Source: Branchiostoma floridae (Eukaryota > Chordata > Leptocardii > Amphioxiformes > Branchiostomatidae). From it: DNA of 64,000 bases. Positions 34,701 through 42,627 of the stretch are shown here, in pieces; within the stretch, counting starts at the first letter, position 1; every line of letters begins with the position of its first letter. The notes below the pieces were generated by a model. The model searched no databases. It worked only from the letters and a program-made list of their open reading frames with translations, and was not told the DNA's origin. The position numbers and the translations under genes are program-made. The DNA is taken from positions 142,490-206,489 of the forward strand of contig NW_023365762.1 of assembly GCF_000003815.2 (NCBI RefSeq), read 5' to 3'.

Positions 34701-35089
34701 AATCAGTACTTCATCCTCTCCAGAGTCCTCTTCGTCTTCCCCCAGTGTGTCCATCGGTACCACATTCGCCTTCCTGCCTCCAGAGCCTGGAAAAAAATTA
34801 TTTCTAATCAATATTCAATATGCAATCGCTAAGAATTATGTAGGGCTGGATAACGTTCAAACTTTACTGTTACAATAATGTACATGGATATTTGTTAATG
34901 ATGGATATTGGTAACATATTACTACAAAGATAGCATGAGTAGAATTACTAGTTAAGTTATGACACTGGGTTGGGAGACTTAAAAGTGGGGAGGGGGGCGA
35001 CGGACAAGCGAAAAGAAGAGATCACAAAAACATAACTATCACCTACCAAAACCGTTCTGAACGGATTCTCTTTGCTCTCTGGAAGTCAT
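16784..35089 (-). CDS. Unrecognised 24-exon protein with acidic, basic and coiled-coil regions (~927 aa)
   Basis: Exons (transcript order): 35047-35089, 34710-34786, 33891-34001, 32613-32704, 31702-31815, 30886-30940, 30512-30574, 29893-29960, 29022-29154, 28348-28473, 27709-27933, 26900-27015, 26555-26595, 25831-25968, 25335-25401, 24709-24835, 23854-24079, 23353-23456, 22813-22892, 22139-22390, 21791-21884, 21048-21288, 16784-16974 (23 listed; one more optional exon at about 30370-30429). All phases join; the sum is 2784 nt. Landmarks: acidic N-terminus (TLGEDEEDSGEDE), a basic helical block (KKRQLNIAIKRLQLVDAH to NWEKLFAKL and GHGRRWKFLIDSFKKKA), a Ser/Asp/Glu tract then Lys-rich tract (exon 27709-27933), a conserved-looking block (FPLYATNSSKHGIYGNLPLK), a coiled-coil stretch and a Pro-rich segment. 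No signal peptide or membrane segment. I cannot name the family. Last-exon assignment is inferred from a phase-1 donor at 21047 and acceptor at 16975; otherwise the frame reads through to a stop at 20884. Head-to-head with TIGAR. Confidence 0.75.
17045..17395. repeat. 19 bp satellite, ~18 copies
   Basis: Head-to-tail units of CCTATTCTTGTTCTAGAAA, period 19, with single-base variants (TATTATTG, TCTGGAAA) and one four-base insertion at about 17246. It sits in the last intron of the unrecognised minus-strand gene, about 70 bp from the final exon's acceptor. No spacers, so not a CRISPR array. Confidence 0.92.
17395..17575 (-). mobile_element. tRNA-derived SINE
   Basis: On the minus strand a box B-like GGGTTGAATCC is followed by GGAAGGGACGTAAAATGGGGG and TCCTGTGCTCAAGG. 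The GGGACGTAAAA block is shared with the SINE at 56018-56215 (GGGGCGTAAAAGCC). Box A is degraded. Confidence 0.5.
17921..20880 (+). mobile_element. 5'-truncated non-LTR retrotransposon (LINE) with intact RT frame
   Basis: The 899-residue frame (17978-20677) has no stop or frameshift. Residues 1-30 are only the end of an apurinic-type endonuclease (SDHLPLVF); the rest of that domain is missing, as expected for 5' truncation on insertion. The reverse transcriptase follows: FVDFSKAFDSI (D401), GVRQGCILSPFLF, and the catalytic FADDLAL (D502, D503), then NLEKTKVMVF and YKYLG. The C-terminus has a CxxC...H...C knuckle (CQLCSLDLVEDEYHFVLEC). The 3' end is marked by AAATAAATAAAG near 20860-20870. The element lies antisense in the last intron of the unrecognised gene. 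An unbroken long frame in a truncated copy points to recent insertion. Clade not assigned; features fit the CR1/L2/Jockey group. Confidence 0.9.
20884..21048 (-). other. Possible read-through alternative C-terminus of the unrecognised gene
   Basis: If the donor at 21047 is not used, the frame continues for 54 codons to a stop at 20884, and an AATAAA on the minus strand lies at 20902-20907. The added sequence (starting DYCKLLYFCW) is of low-complexity hydrophobic character unlike the rest. It directly abuts the LINE 3' end at ~20880. Confidence 0.35.
24451..24697. mobile_element. TA-flanked MITE (ACGCTAGTTCACCTTTATCCG), copy 1
   Basis: The arms are inverted repeats around two complementary blocks (GACGGTGGTTTCAAAC and GTTTGAAACCACCGTCC). 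TA precedes the left end. The right end lies about 10 bp from the splice donor at 24708 of the unrecognised gene. Other copies: 25994-26308, 29641-29840, 31422-31641. Confidence 0.75.
24899..25150. mobile_element. MITE with GGTATCTCAGTGCAC ends, copy 1
   Basis: ATGGTATCTCAGTGCACATGAGGCACTGGTG at the left (written here only in part: GGTATCTCAGTGCAC) pairs with GTGCAGTGAGATACCAC at the right. A shorter relative (about 118 bp) is at 27378-27495 with the same end pair. Confidence 0.7.
25994..26308. mobile_element. TA-flanked MITE (ACGCTAGTTCACC family), copy 2
   Basis: Most diverged of the four copies. Left end after TA reads ACACTATAGTTTACCTTTACC; right end GATAAAGCTGAACTAGCG then TTA. It keeps the GACGGACGGTGGTTTCGAA core. 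Located between exons 14 and 15 of the unrecognised gene. Confidence 0.65.
27378..27495. mobile_element. MITE with GGTATCTCAGTGCAC ends, copy 2
   Basis: GACCATCTCACTGCACTCGG and GCACTGGTGTGGCACTGTGG at the left, CTGCAGTGAGATACCACC at the right. It is an internally deleted relative of 24899-25150 in the same gene. Confidence 0.65.
29641..29840. mobile_element. TA-flanked MITE (ACGCTAGTTCACC family), copy 3
   Basis: 200 bp, left ACGCTAGTTCACCTTTATCC, right GATAAAGGTGAACTAGCAT, with TA on both sides (29639-29640, 29841-29842). Ends are nearly perfect inverted repeats. TA duplication fits Tc1/mariner-type mobilisation. Confidence 0.8.
31422..31641. mobile_element. TA-flanked MITE (ACGCTAGTTCACC family), copy 4
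   Basis: 220 bp, left ACGCTAGTTCACCTTTATCC, right GAAGGTGAACTAGCAT, TA at 31420-31421 and 31642-31643. Same internal fold as copies 1 and 3. Confidence 0.8.
31880..32235. repeat. TATCTGTAT minisatellite in the unrecognised gene
   Basis: About six units of ~55-65 bp built from CTTCTGTATCTGTATC, TAGCCAGTATAACTGCCCTT and AACACACCAGC. Same family as 5020-5240 in ALKBH3. Confidence 0.7.
32773..33125. mobile_element. 353 bp hAT-type MITE
   Basis: Ends CAGGGCTCTAGCCAGC and GCTGGCTAGAGCCCTG are perfect inverted repeats. The 8 bp ATCTACAC at 32765-32772 is repeated exactly at 33126-33133. An 8 bp duplication with CAGGG ends is diagnostic of the hAT superfamily. No transposase. It lies in intron 3 of the unrecognised gene. 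Confidence 0.88.
33326..33527. mobile_element. ~200 bp foldback element (GGCCAGTTTCAAA)
   Basis: GGCCAGTTTCAAAAATGGCTA at the left pairs imperfectly with TAGCCAACTTTGAAACTAGCC at the right; several AGTTTGCCATGG/GGCAAACT blocks lie between them as a second inverted set. Confidence 0.6.
33641..33830. mobile_element. 190 bp near-perfect palindrome (foldback MITE)
   Basis: TAGAAATTGCTAAACTTTCT at the left and AGAAAGTTTAGCAATTTCTA at the right are exact complements, and complementarity continues inward for about 70 bp (GGTCAAACTCCGTC against GACGGAGTTTGACC), leaving a loop of about 45 bp. It ends 60 bp from the donor of exon 3 of the unrecognised gene. Confidence 0.85.
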
Positions 35090-35825
35090 TGCATCAAAAT
35101 AGTCTCTGTCTGTCACTTTTCTGTATTCAAAACAGTGGCGAAGACTATGATATCGCTACTTCAAAGACTACAGGATCGCTACAGCCAAAACATTGCGGGA
35201 TATCCGAGCCTGACGTATTTACACACGGTCGCTAGGTTACAAGGCAACCAAACGCTACTAGAAAACTAAATAAAATGGACTATTCTGAGGAAAGTAAAAT
35301 AATATAACAATGTAAGAATGAAGAAAAGAGTCTCTTTTCTTAGCATTATATAGATTTTTAATCATTACTCTTTCGTTGTTTGATTATGGTATTTTTACTC
35401 CGCCTTAGTTCATTGTGTTGCTGTCTACAAGAATGTGCCTTGCATTTCCGTTTCCGTTTTCACATAGAATATTACACTTTCTTTTGTAGGTATATTACAA
35501 TTGAAATAACTTACTCTTGCGACAATATTATGTTATTTCATACCAAAATATTATGTTTGTATATATACAAAAATATGATATTGTGCTTTTTGTAGCTTTA
35601 TATTATATCCAAAACATTATTGCAAAGTTTAAAGTCACCATTTAAACCCCATGAGTCTAGTGTATTTGTCCATTGACCTTTGCCCTGCGATTTTGATCTT
35701 CTGAGTTGCAAACTGTGACGGATTTGGCATAATTTTGAGTGTCTTTATTACCGTTGCCTTTACTTCTGTCCGCACGTACACCACACTGAAGTGACACGGC
35801 TGTTTACAACGCTGTAACAAGGAGA
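35090..35825. promoter_or_regulatory. Divergent promoter of TIGAR and the unrecognised gene
   Basis: 736 bp separate the two start codons. No TATA box near either start. TGACCTTTGCCC at 35674-35685 is a close match to a DR1 nuclear-receptor element (HNF4/PPAR-RXR type), about 140 bp before the TIGAR start. Function is inferred. Confidence 0.5.
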
Positions 35826-38800
35826 ATGGCGACGTTTCTACTCACTGTCGTCCGTCAGTAAGTTACTAGTACTATGTACTATGTACTATGTAGTACTATG
35901 TACTAAGCTGGTCTTCCTGAGGTTTCCGTTACTAGAAAATATTATGTAACTTTAAATCTGCCGGTAAATGTAATTTGCTCTTTGAATATTGATATGAAAC
36001 CCGACATGTATCTAATACTATTACTTCACCAAGGAGGTTATGAATTTGTCAGCGCTGTTTTGTGCATTCGTGTGACTTTCTGCACGTCTGATTGTGCACC
36101 AGAAAGGAAAGCCTCGATAGAAGGCCTTGATGACAGACTTGCTATATATATATATATATATGTACTCTCCAAGCAGAGGTCGAATCGCGCAGATATATAG
36201 TAGTAGTCGAAAAAATTACACTCGCGCTCTTCCTAGGAAGTAGGCTCTAGCCTTATCAGGCTGGGAAGAAAGTGCACATGTAGCAAATGCTGTGTGAGAT
36301 ACCCTCATAATGAGCCCAAATAAACCCTATGACTTCCAGCACTGATAACATAAATGTGGGAGCACAACTGTGGCAAACAAACAGTGCATTTTCCATGCTA
36401 TATAGTATGCATATCACAAGATATTTCTTCCAATAATTCTCCCAACATAAAGAAATAATTTATGGACTTTTGGAAAAAATTACACTCGCGCTCTTCCTAG
36501 GAAGTAGTGTAATTTTTTCAACTACTACTATATATCTGCGCAATTCGACCTCTGCTTGGAGAGTAATATATACATGGTACTGTGGCAAAATGTCTTTGAT
36601 ATTTCGTGTTCTGGACAAGCTATGGTCACGATTTTTGGTTAGTAGATTTGTAAATGCATTTAGGTTTGCGGGAATTTCATTTCACGGTAGTGGGCAAAGG
36701 ACATTTCGCCCCCAGGCAATGTAGTCTCTAGATCTCTTACTGGCATGGAGAAATGTTCGTGGTGGTTTTAAATTCGTGGTGAAGTGGCCCCCACAAAAAC
36801 CGCAAACATTAAACCACCGCAAAATTTTCTGCATTTACAGTAGATCTTGTAGTGGGATAGTAGTAACATACCGGTATGTCTGGGCCCTCAAGCAGTTTTC
36901 TTTGGAACTGCAGGGAATGTTTCACATACTAGTAATGAGTTTGTGGATCTTTATCATTCAAACTTTGCTTGACGAATGTATAATTTGAACATATCTCCTG
37001 GGTACAGAAAATACTAGCTCCTTGAATGCAATTACACATGCTGGTAACATAATGCGAGTTATCCAAAACAAAGTTTGTTTGTTACATGTAATAAAAAATA
37101 TTTTTTCTTGCAGTGGAGAGACCAGGGAAAATAAAGAATTTATCCTTCAAGGTACATGTATGGTTCATTATTTCAATACGGATAGCCTGTCTTATATAAG
37201 GAATTTATCCTTCAAGATATGGTTCATCATTTCAATACGGATAGCCTGTCTTTGTTTGACAAAGATAATACTAGTATATGTTTCAAGATTTCCACATTAA
37301 TGGTCAATCATAATACCTTTTTTAAATAATACATTAATCATCATCATCATCTTCGCAACTTTTCTACATTAGACAAATTGCATATAGCCGGAAGAATGAT
37401 CTTTGTGGGTTTGATGTTCAATATCGGAGGGATTTATTTTTAGTGCTAATTTTTTTTTAGACTCCAGCAGCAGTATAATCAAACCATGGATAGTCTCAGT
37501 CTCAGTCAGCAAATGTCTATGTGCATGTATGTTTAACAAATGATTCTATCATGATGGAATACAATGACTCCTAAAAATTTTTTATGTCATCATCCTTGGT
37601 GTCATGATTGCAATTGTTTGTTTGATATGATTTCTGCAGGCCAGATGAACACAAACCTGTCTGATGTTGGTTATCACCAGGCCGGACTGGCGGGAAAACG
37701 TCTGATGAACCAACTCTTCACCCACGTCTACACAAGTGATCTAAACAGGGTGCTGCAGGTAACACAGACTATCCACCAGTCCTGCAGTGCCCCCTAGCAT
37801 TTCAAAACAGTATTGCATCCTTTGGTATTGCAATAAGTCAGTTCACAGTTTGAATTGAATGAGGTCAAAGGTGAATGCCCCTAACTTGTAAGCAAAACTG
37901 TTGTTGTCTAGACCATGCTTAAAACAAGTCCAGATATGTTTTCTTTATGTCTCAGGGCCTTCAGCTTTGAAATATTACCCACAATGCGATGGTTAACTGT
38001 TGATGAAATTCCTAAAGTGTCTGAAACCACTTTCAAAGTCAACATCATTTTTACAATTTCATAAATTGATGGTTTTTTTTCAGACTAGCCAAGTTATCCT
38101 TGACAAAAATGTACTCAGCAAGTCTCCACAAGTGAAGGTGGACAAGAGGTTGAGGGAAAGGGTATGTGGTTGAGTTGTTACAGCTTTATACAATGTAAAG
38201 TTGCACCAAAAAGCAGTTCCTCAAGCAACTCTCTAACAAGATTTCTCCAGTGTCACCGACAGAAGACACCAGAAGGCTGTCTGAAAGGTCTGATCATGTC
38301 CAAAATCATATCCAGTTGCTTGAATAACTGCTTTTTGGCGTATCTTATTACCTGGATGTCTAACCTTCATCGACGTTACTGTAAAGTTGATTTTTGTTTT
38401 GTTTTAAAATACTTTAAATGCAGAAAGCTTTGTGGTTGGTTTATGTTTCCACTTTCTGTAAAGGCAACAGTGTTTCCATTGTACAATATGTGACTACAGT
38501 GCTATTGAGCACTCAAAACCACCTCAAATTCCATTTTCCCCCTATATAGCAAAATTACATCCATACAAACTTAAATGCATTATTTTACATAATGTACTCT
38601 ATATTCCTGTTTGTTCAATTTGTGTAAGTGCTTTTAGGCATAACACAATCGAGCTGTAGAACATTTTTTAAAAGGCAAAAGTGATGTTTTGCATATTGGG
38701 TAAGCTGTGTCTTTGTTTTGAAGGGTTTTGGAGAGGTTGAAGGGAAGACAGTTTCCGAGCTGAGGGCTCTGGTGGAAAAATCTGGGCAGTTACCTCAGGA

Positions 38801-40033
38801 CTTCAAACCTCCTGGAGGAGAATCCCCTCTACAGGTACTGGTACTGTAATAATGTTTGGTATAAAGAAGGTCTCTTTAGAACATATCTCTGTTAGTTTTG
38901 TTATCTATATATATGTAGTTAAGTAACAACGTCTGGAATATGTACAACTCTACTAGTATTTAAAGATAGCAGATTTTATGGCATGCATGACAGTAGGCTC
39001 ATATATGCGACAACTACAATAATAGGCTGGTTCAAGGTTCGAATTGCTCATGCGGAATGTTAAGTTAACCATTACCATAACCTCCTTGTTATGAACTAGA
39101 CAATTTGCTGGTATTTCCAGTTATCTGAATTATTTGCATCTTAGAAACTCTATGAACCAAACAGTATTTTAGGATTTGGGTTTGAATCTATTAAATAAGT
39201 ACTAGTTAGCTTTTTTTACTAATAACATGTTTCATCGGATGAAAGTTCTTTATTTGCAACCAAATGTTACTACTGATGTTTTGTAACTGTCTGTCGCCTT
39301 CCACAGGTTTTACAGACTTGTCATTCTTCCTAGTGCAGATAGGGGGCGCTGCAACACTGTGCCATTACCTGTTGTAACTCCTTGGTTGTGAATGAAGAAC
39401 TTTGCCATTCATTCATTCACCAACCTATCGAAATTATTCAGGGGAATATCTTCCATGCTTTATTCATTTCAGGTGAAGGCAAGAGCTGAAGCATTTTTCC
39501 ATGACCTCTGCAACGACCTTGCTGCGGAAGCCGGGATAGGTCAAGTGGGAACCCTGCAACATGCCGCAATGGCTGATGGGACTGCAGAAAGGGATTGTGG
39601 GTTGGAGGGCAACGTTTTAGGGGAATGGAACATAGAGGAAGGAGATGGAAAAAAATCAGGGACACAAGCATCCAATTCTACTACCTCAGGTAGTGCTTCA
39701 AAAAATGACACGGAAGTAACCATAGCCTCTGATTCGCAACCACAGAATGTTGGAGTAAGCACAGCATCCGATTCGCAAACAGAAGATTCTGAGAAGTATA
39801 ATGCTAGAGTTTTGCTTGTCTCACATGGGGGGACAATAAGGGAGTTGTTTAGGCATCTCATTGATGATCTCGGATGTAAGGTAAAGAGCAAAAGATTTGC
39901 GATGCAAATTTCGCCCAACTGTGGTATTTCCCAGTTCGTAGTTCAACTCAAAAGAGGTAAAAGGCCCACCCTTTCATGTCAATTCCTTCATGACAAGTCT
40001 CATCTGGATAGTGCTCTTGAATTCCAGTTATGA
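35826..40033 (+). CDS. TIGAR: TIGAR-type fructose-2,6-bisphosphatase (6 exons, 312 aa)
   Basis: The histidine-phosphatase-superfamily enzyme lowers fructose-2,6-bisphosphate (and other phosphoesters), diverting glucose carbon to the pentose phosphate pathway; it is cytosolic. Exons: 35826-35857, 37114-37151, 37640-37758, 38084-38161, 38724-38834, 39473-40033. The catalytic RHGE motif is at residues 10-13 (TVVRHGETRENKE) and the second catalytic histidine is H244 in LLVSHGGTIREL. GVEG-like FGEVEGKTVSELRAL and PPGGESPLQ also match the vertebrate protein. Compared with human TIGAR (270 aa) there is a longer Ser/Thr/Asn/Asp-rich linker, about residues 155-235, containing an imperfect duplication (ASDSQPQNVGVST / ASDSQTED). 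The stop is followed by AATAAA at 40185-40190, a likely poly(A) signal. Confidence in the family is high; p53 control as in mammals should not be assumed. Confidence 0.93.
36163..36565. mobile_element. ~400 bp MITE with TACTCTCCAAGCAGAGG ends
   Basis: The left end TACTCTCCAAGCAGAGG continues as TCGAATCGCGCAGATATATA and is matched by its complement at the right (36527-36565). A subterminal block, AAAAAATTACACTCGCGCTC, is present as direct copies at 36211 and 36475. It is in TIGAR intron 1 next to a (TA)n run. CTCCAAGCAGA ends are shared with 41216-41366 and 49570-49772. Confidence 0.75.
36643..36843. mobile_element. ~200 bp foldback MITE (GTAAATGCATTTAGG), copy 2
   Basis: Shares GTAAATGCATTT, GGTAGTGGGCAAAGGAC, GGCATGGAGAAATGTTCG and CCACAAAAACCGC-type blocks with 8559-8772. 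TAGAT flanks both sides (36644 and 36841 region), a possible duplication. In TIGAR intron 1. Confidence 0.7.
37136..37252. repeat. Tandem duplication across the TIGAR exon 2 / intron 2 boundary
   Basis: GAATTTATCCTTCAAG followed by ATGGTTCATTATTTCAATAC and GGATAGCCTGTCTT is repeated about 63 bp downstream (GAATTTATCCTTCAAG, ATGGTTCATCATTTCAATAC). The first copy contains the real donor CAAG|GTACAT at 37151/37152. In the second the bases after CAAG are ATATGG, so the donor is lost. Confidence 0.8.
38205..38376. mobile_element. Foldback element family, copy 3
   Basis: AAAAGCAGTTCCTCAAGCAA at the left and TTGCTTGAATAACTGCTTTT at the right are inverted; the tail CTTATTACCTGGATGTCTAA matches 8225-8252. 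In TIGAR intron 4. Confidence 0.65.
38870..39065. repeat. Interspersed repeat (CTGGTTCAAGG family), copy 2
   Basis: TCTGGAATATGTACAACTCT, GGCATGCATGACAGTAGG and GGCTGGTTCAAGGTTCGAA are shared in order with 40870-41115. The two copies flank the last exon of TIGAR. Confidence 0.65.
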
Positions 40034-40869
40034 TGTGTCAACAAACACACAATGATATTTGCATGTATAGGCAATACTGTATTCTCCATTTTAGATACTT
40101 TTGTTACTTATGGTTGTCGTATTGGTATGATATAATTATTCTGCTGTCCAATGTAACATTTATGGTGGAAAGTTGACCTAATGCAATAAACACAGTATTT
40201 ACATCACAGTGACTGTAACATTCTTGTTATTGCTTTGACATACTGTTGAAATTTCCAATGGTCTAGATTTCACAATTTTTCCAGATAGCATCAGTCTGGA
40301 GAAATATCACGGAGGGAGCAAGGGGCCAGTCACTGGCCTAGGCACTTAGGCAGGTAGGCAGGCAGACATACCCTTAGAACCACTAGAATTGTCGCGCCTT
40401 CGACAGGATTTCTGTTGAAAATTCAGGGGAAGGAAAATTTCAGACTGGCTAGAACAAAAATGAAATCAAGACACTTCCATCCAACCACTTTCACCCAAGA
40501 AGAACAATTTTGATATCTGTTGTCATGTTTATTGCTTGAAGACAATATGAGCAATCTGGAAGACAGCTGGTACATCAATCATTGTTTCTTGTTAATCTAT
40601 ACACAGTACAACAACAACTGTAAACTTGTCACTGACACAAAAATGTAGACAACTTCAGATACAATAGACTTGCAAGTGAAATCAAAATACAGGATAACTT
40701 AATATACATAACACAACTTTGGAGATATGCAGACAAAATTCTAGCAAAAGCAGTCTTTTAAGTTTCTAAGTGATACAAAAAAACAGCAACATTTTAAATT
40801 ATTTTTACGTCTAAAATCTGATGAAAATAAGAAAATATGGTAGCTAGGTCCCTTCAGAAGATATCACTG

Positions 40870-41115
40870 TTGGTTTTGTTACATCTATTCCCACAGTAGT
40901 TGAATGACAGTATCTGGAATATGTACAACTCTACTAATATATAGCAGCATGGCATGCATGACAGTAGGTTCATATATGCAACAACTACAAGAACAGGCTG
41001 GTTCAAGGTTTAAACTGCTCATGCAGTGTGAACCATTGCGGAATACACAAGTATGTCAAAGGTGAAAGCCCCTGAGACATAAACAAATAACACATCTGGA
41101 TATGTAGCAAGTACA
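40870..41115. repeat. Interspersed repeat (CTGGTTCAAGG family), copy 3
   Basis: Longest copy, running from TCTGGAATATGTACAACTCT to GAAAGCCCCTGAGACATAAAC; matches 38870-39065 on the left and 16380-16465 on the right. Confidence 0.65.
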
Positions 41116-41215
41116 ATCTGCACAACAACTGTTTACAACTTAGGGGATTTCACACTTGACCTCACATTTGTGCCGTTTGAACCTTGAAGAGTCTTATTGG
41201 TATGTTTACAAAATG

Positions 41216-41366
41216 TAATCTCCAAGCAGATCCTACGATAGCATAAGACAGTAACCAAACTGGCTAAGGAGTGTAGTCTAGCCAAACACAGTCCTAGGCC
41301 TGCTTCACTCCTCTGTCCTCCTTCTTGATACTATCTTATGCTACAGTAGGGTCTGCTTGGATATTA
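41216..41366. mobile_element. 151 bp MITE with 9 bp duplication TACAAAATG
   Basis: The 9 bp TACAAAATG at 41207-41215 is repeated at 41367-41375. Ends TAATCTCCAAGCAGATCCTAC and (read inward) TAATATCCAAGCAGACCCTAC are inverted. A 9 bp duplication is typical of Mutator-like elements. Same end family as 36163-36565 and 49570-49772. Confidence 0.85.
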
Positions 41367-42627
41367 TACAAAATGGCCAGTGCAGACTGAAGCAGTTACA
41401 ATTTGGTGCACTTTGTTACATGTACATATGGTTCTAAGCTGATTATGCAAAGTATCTATGTTTCTCTTTAATGTACATAACTAAAATTGATAATTTTCTA
41501 CTGGGAAGACAAGTCATATTCTATCCCTTTTAGGTTTCAACACAACAGTGACTTGTAAGTCATGCATAATTCTAAGTCTTTTCATGATTTTAGTTTGTCT
41601 GAAAATCGTTATAATTTTGTTATTGTCTACATTTACACCATAGGGTCATAATTCAAAGTGCAAAGGTCACAGGTCACGACAACAGTAGCTTGATACAAGC
41701 AAAAGAACCACCCTCTTTTTTTATGTAAGGAACTTTGAAGAAATTCAAATTGTTAAAAGATGAGATATTTTTTGTTGTTAGTTAATCTATCTGTACCTTA
41801 GTTACTAAGGTCTATGAAATTGATTATACATGTATATTGATAAATCCGTTTACAGAAATTGATATGTTGTCTATGATAATTAAATCGTTCTACAATGTAC
41901 ATATGGATCTAGCTAAGGAGGAAAACTTACATAAAATCATTGAATGTTGCTGAACACAATGCATAGCTTTTATGTATTTTAGTACATGATATTCAAACTT
42001 GCTAGTGGACATTAAGTATCACTTCACAGATATGGTTTACAAAACTAAATTCTGTTACATGGTTTCCAAACCATCTACAGTAACCAAGTTTAAGAATATT
42101 CCTCGGCAACCGTATATCATATATTAGAAGTTGTCTTTTTTGGGGGGTAGCAATACACAAGGCACTGGTTTTAAGCAAGAATTTAAGCAAGGACTTATTT
42201 TGAAATCAACATGGCCTAAACAAAGTTTTGTATCTGTAGGATTAGGTTTCTTTTTGCATACAATATCCTATTGAGAAGACTGAATGAACCCTTGCAATTT
42301 TGGTACATGTATTTTGCTATAAGTTTTCAGACTGGTTATATGTTTAATTACTTCCAATAGAATTTTCCTTGATTTTGCAATTTATTTTTCAGTCAAGAAA
42401 AGTACAACATTGAGAAACACACAAAGACAGTATTCCCCCTACCCCCCACAGAGCTAGTTTGTTAACAAAATAAACTACAGTATGCCTACATGAAACATGT
42501 ACACCATTTACAATATGATGCTGTCAACATCTATCAAAAAATATAAAAAAGACAACTCTTCAGTACCACTTTTCTAATTTAAGTTTTCGCAACATTTCAA
42601 AACCTTTAAAAAAAGTCACTTTCTGCC

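Larger units (their letters stand above)
40034..42627. other. Convergent intergenic region, TIGAR to EXT2
   Basis: Contains the TIGAR 3' UTR (AATAAA 40185-40190), the repeat at 40870-41115, the MITE at 41216-41366 and the presumed EXT2 3' UTR (minus-strand AATAAA at 42381-42386, about 240 bp past the stop). No additional gene seen. Confidence 0.55.
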
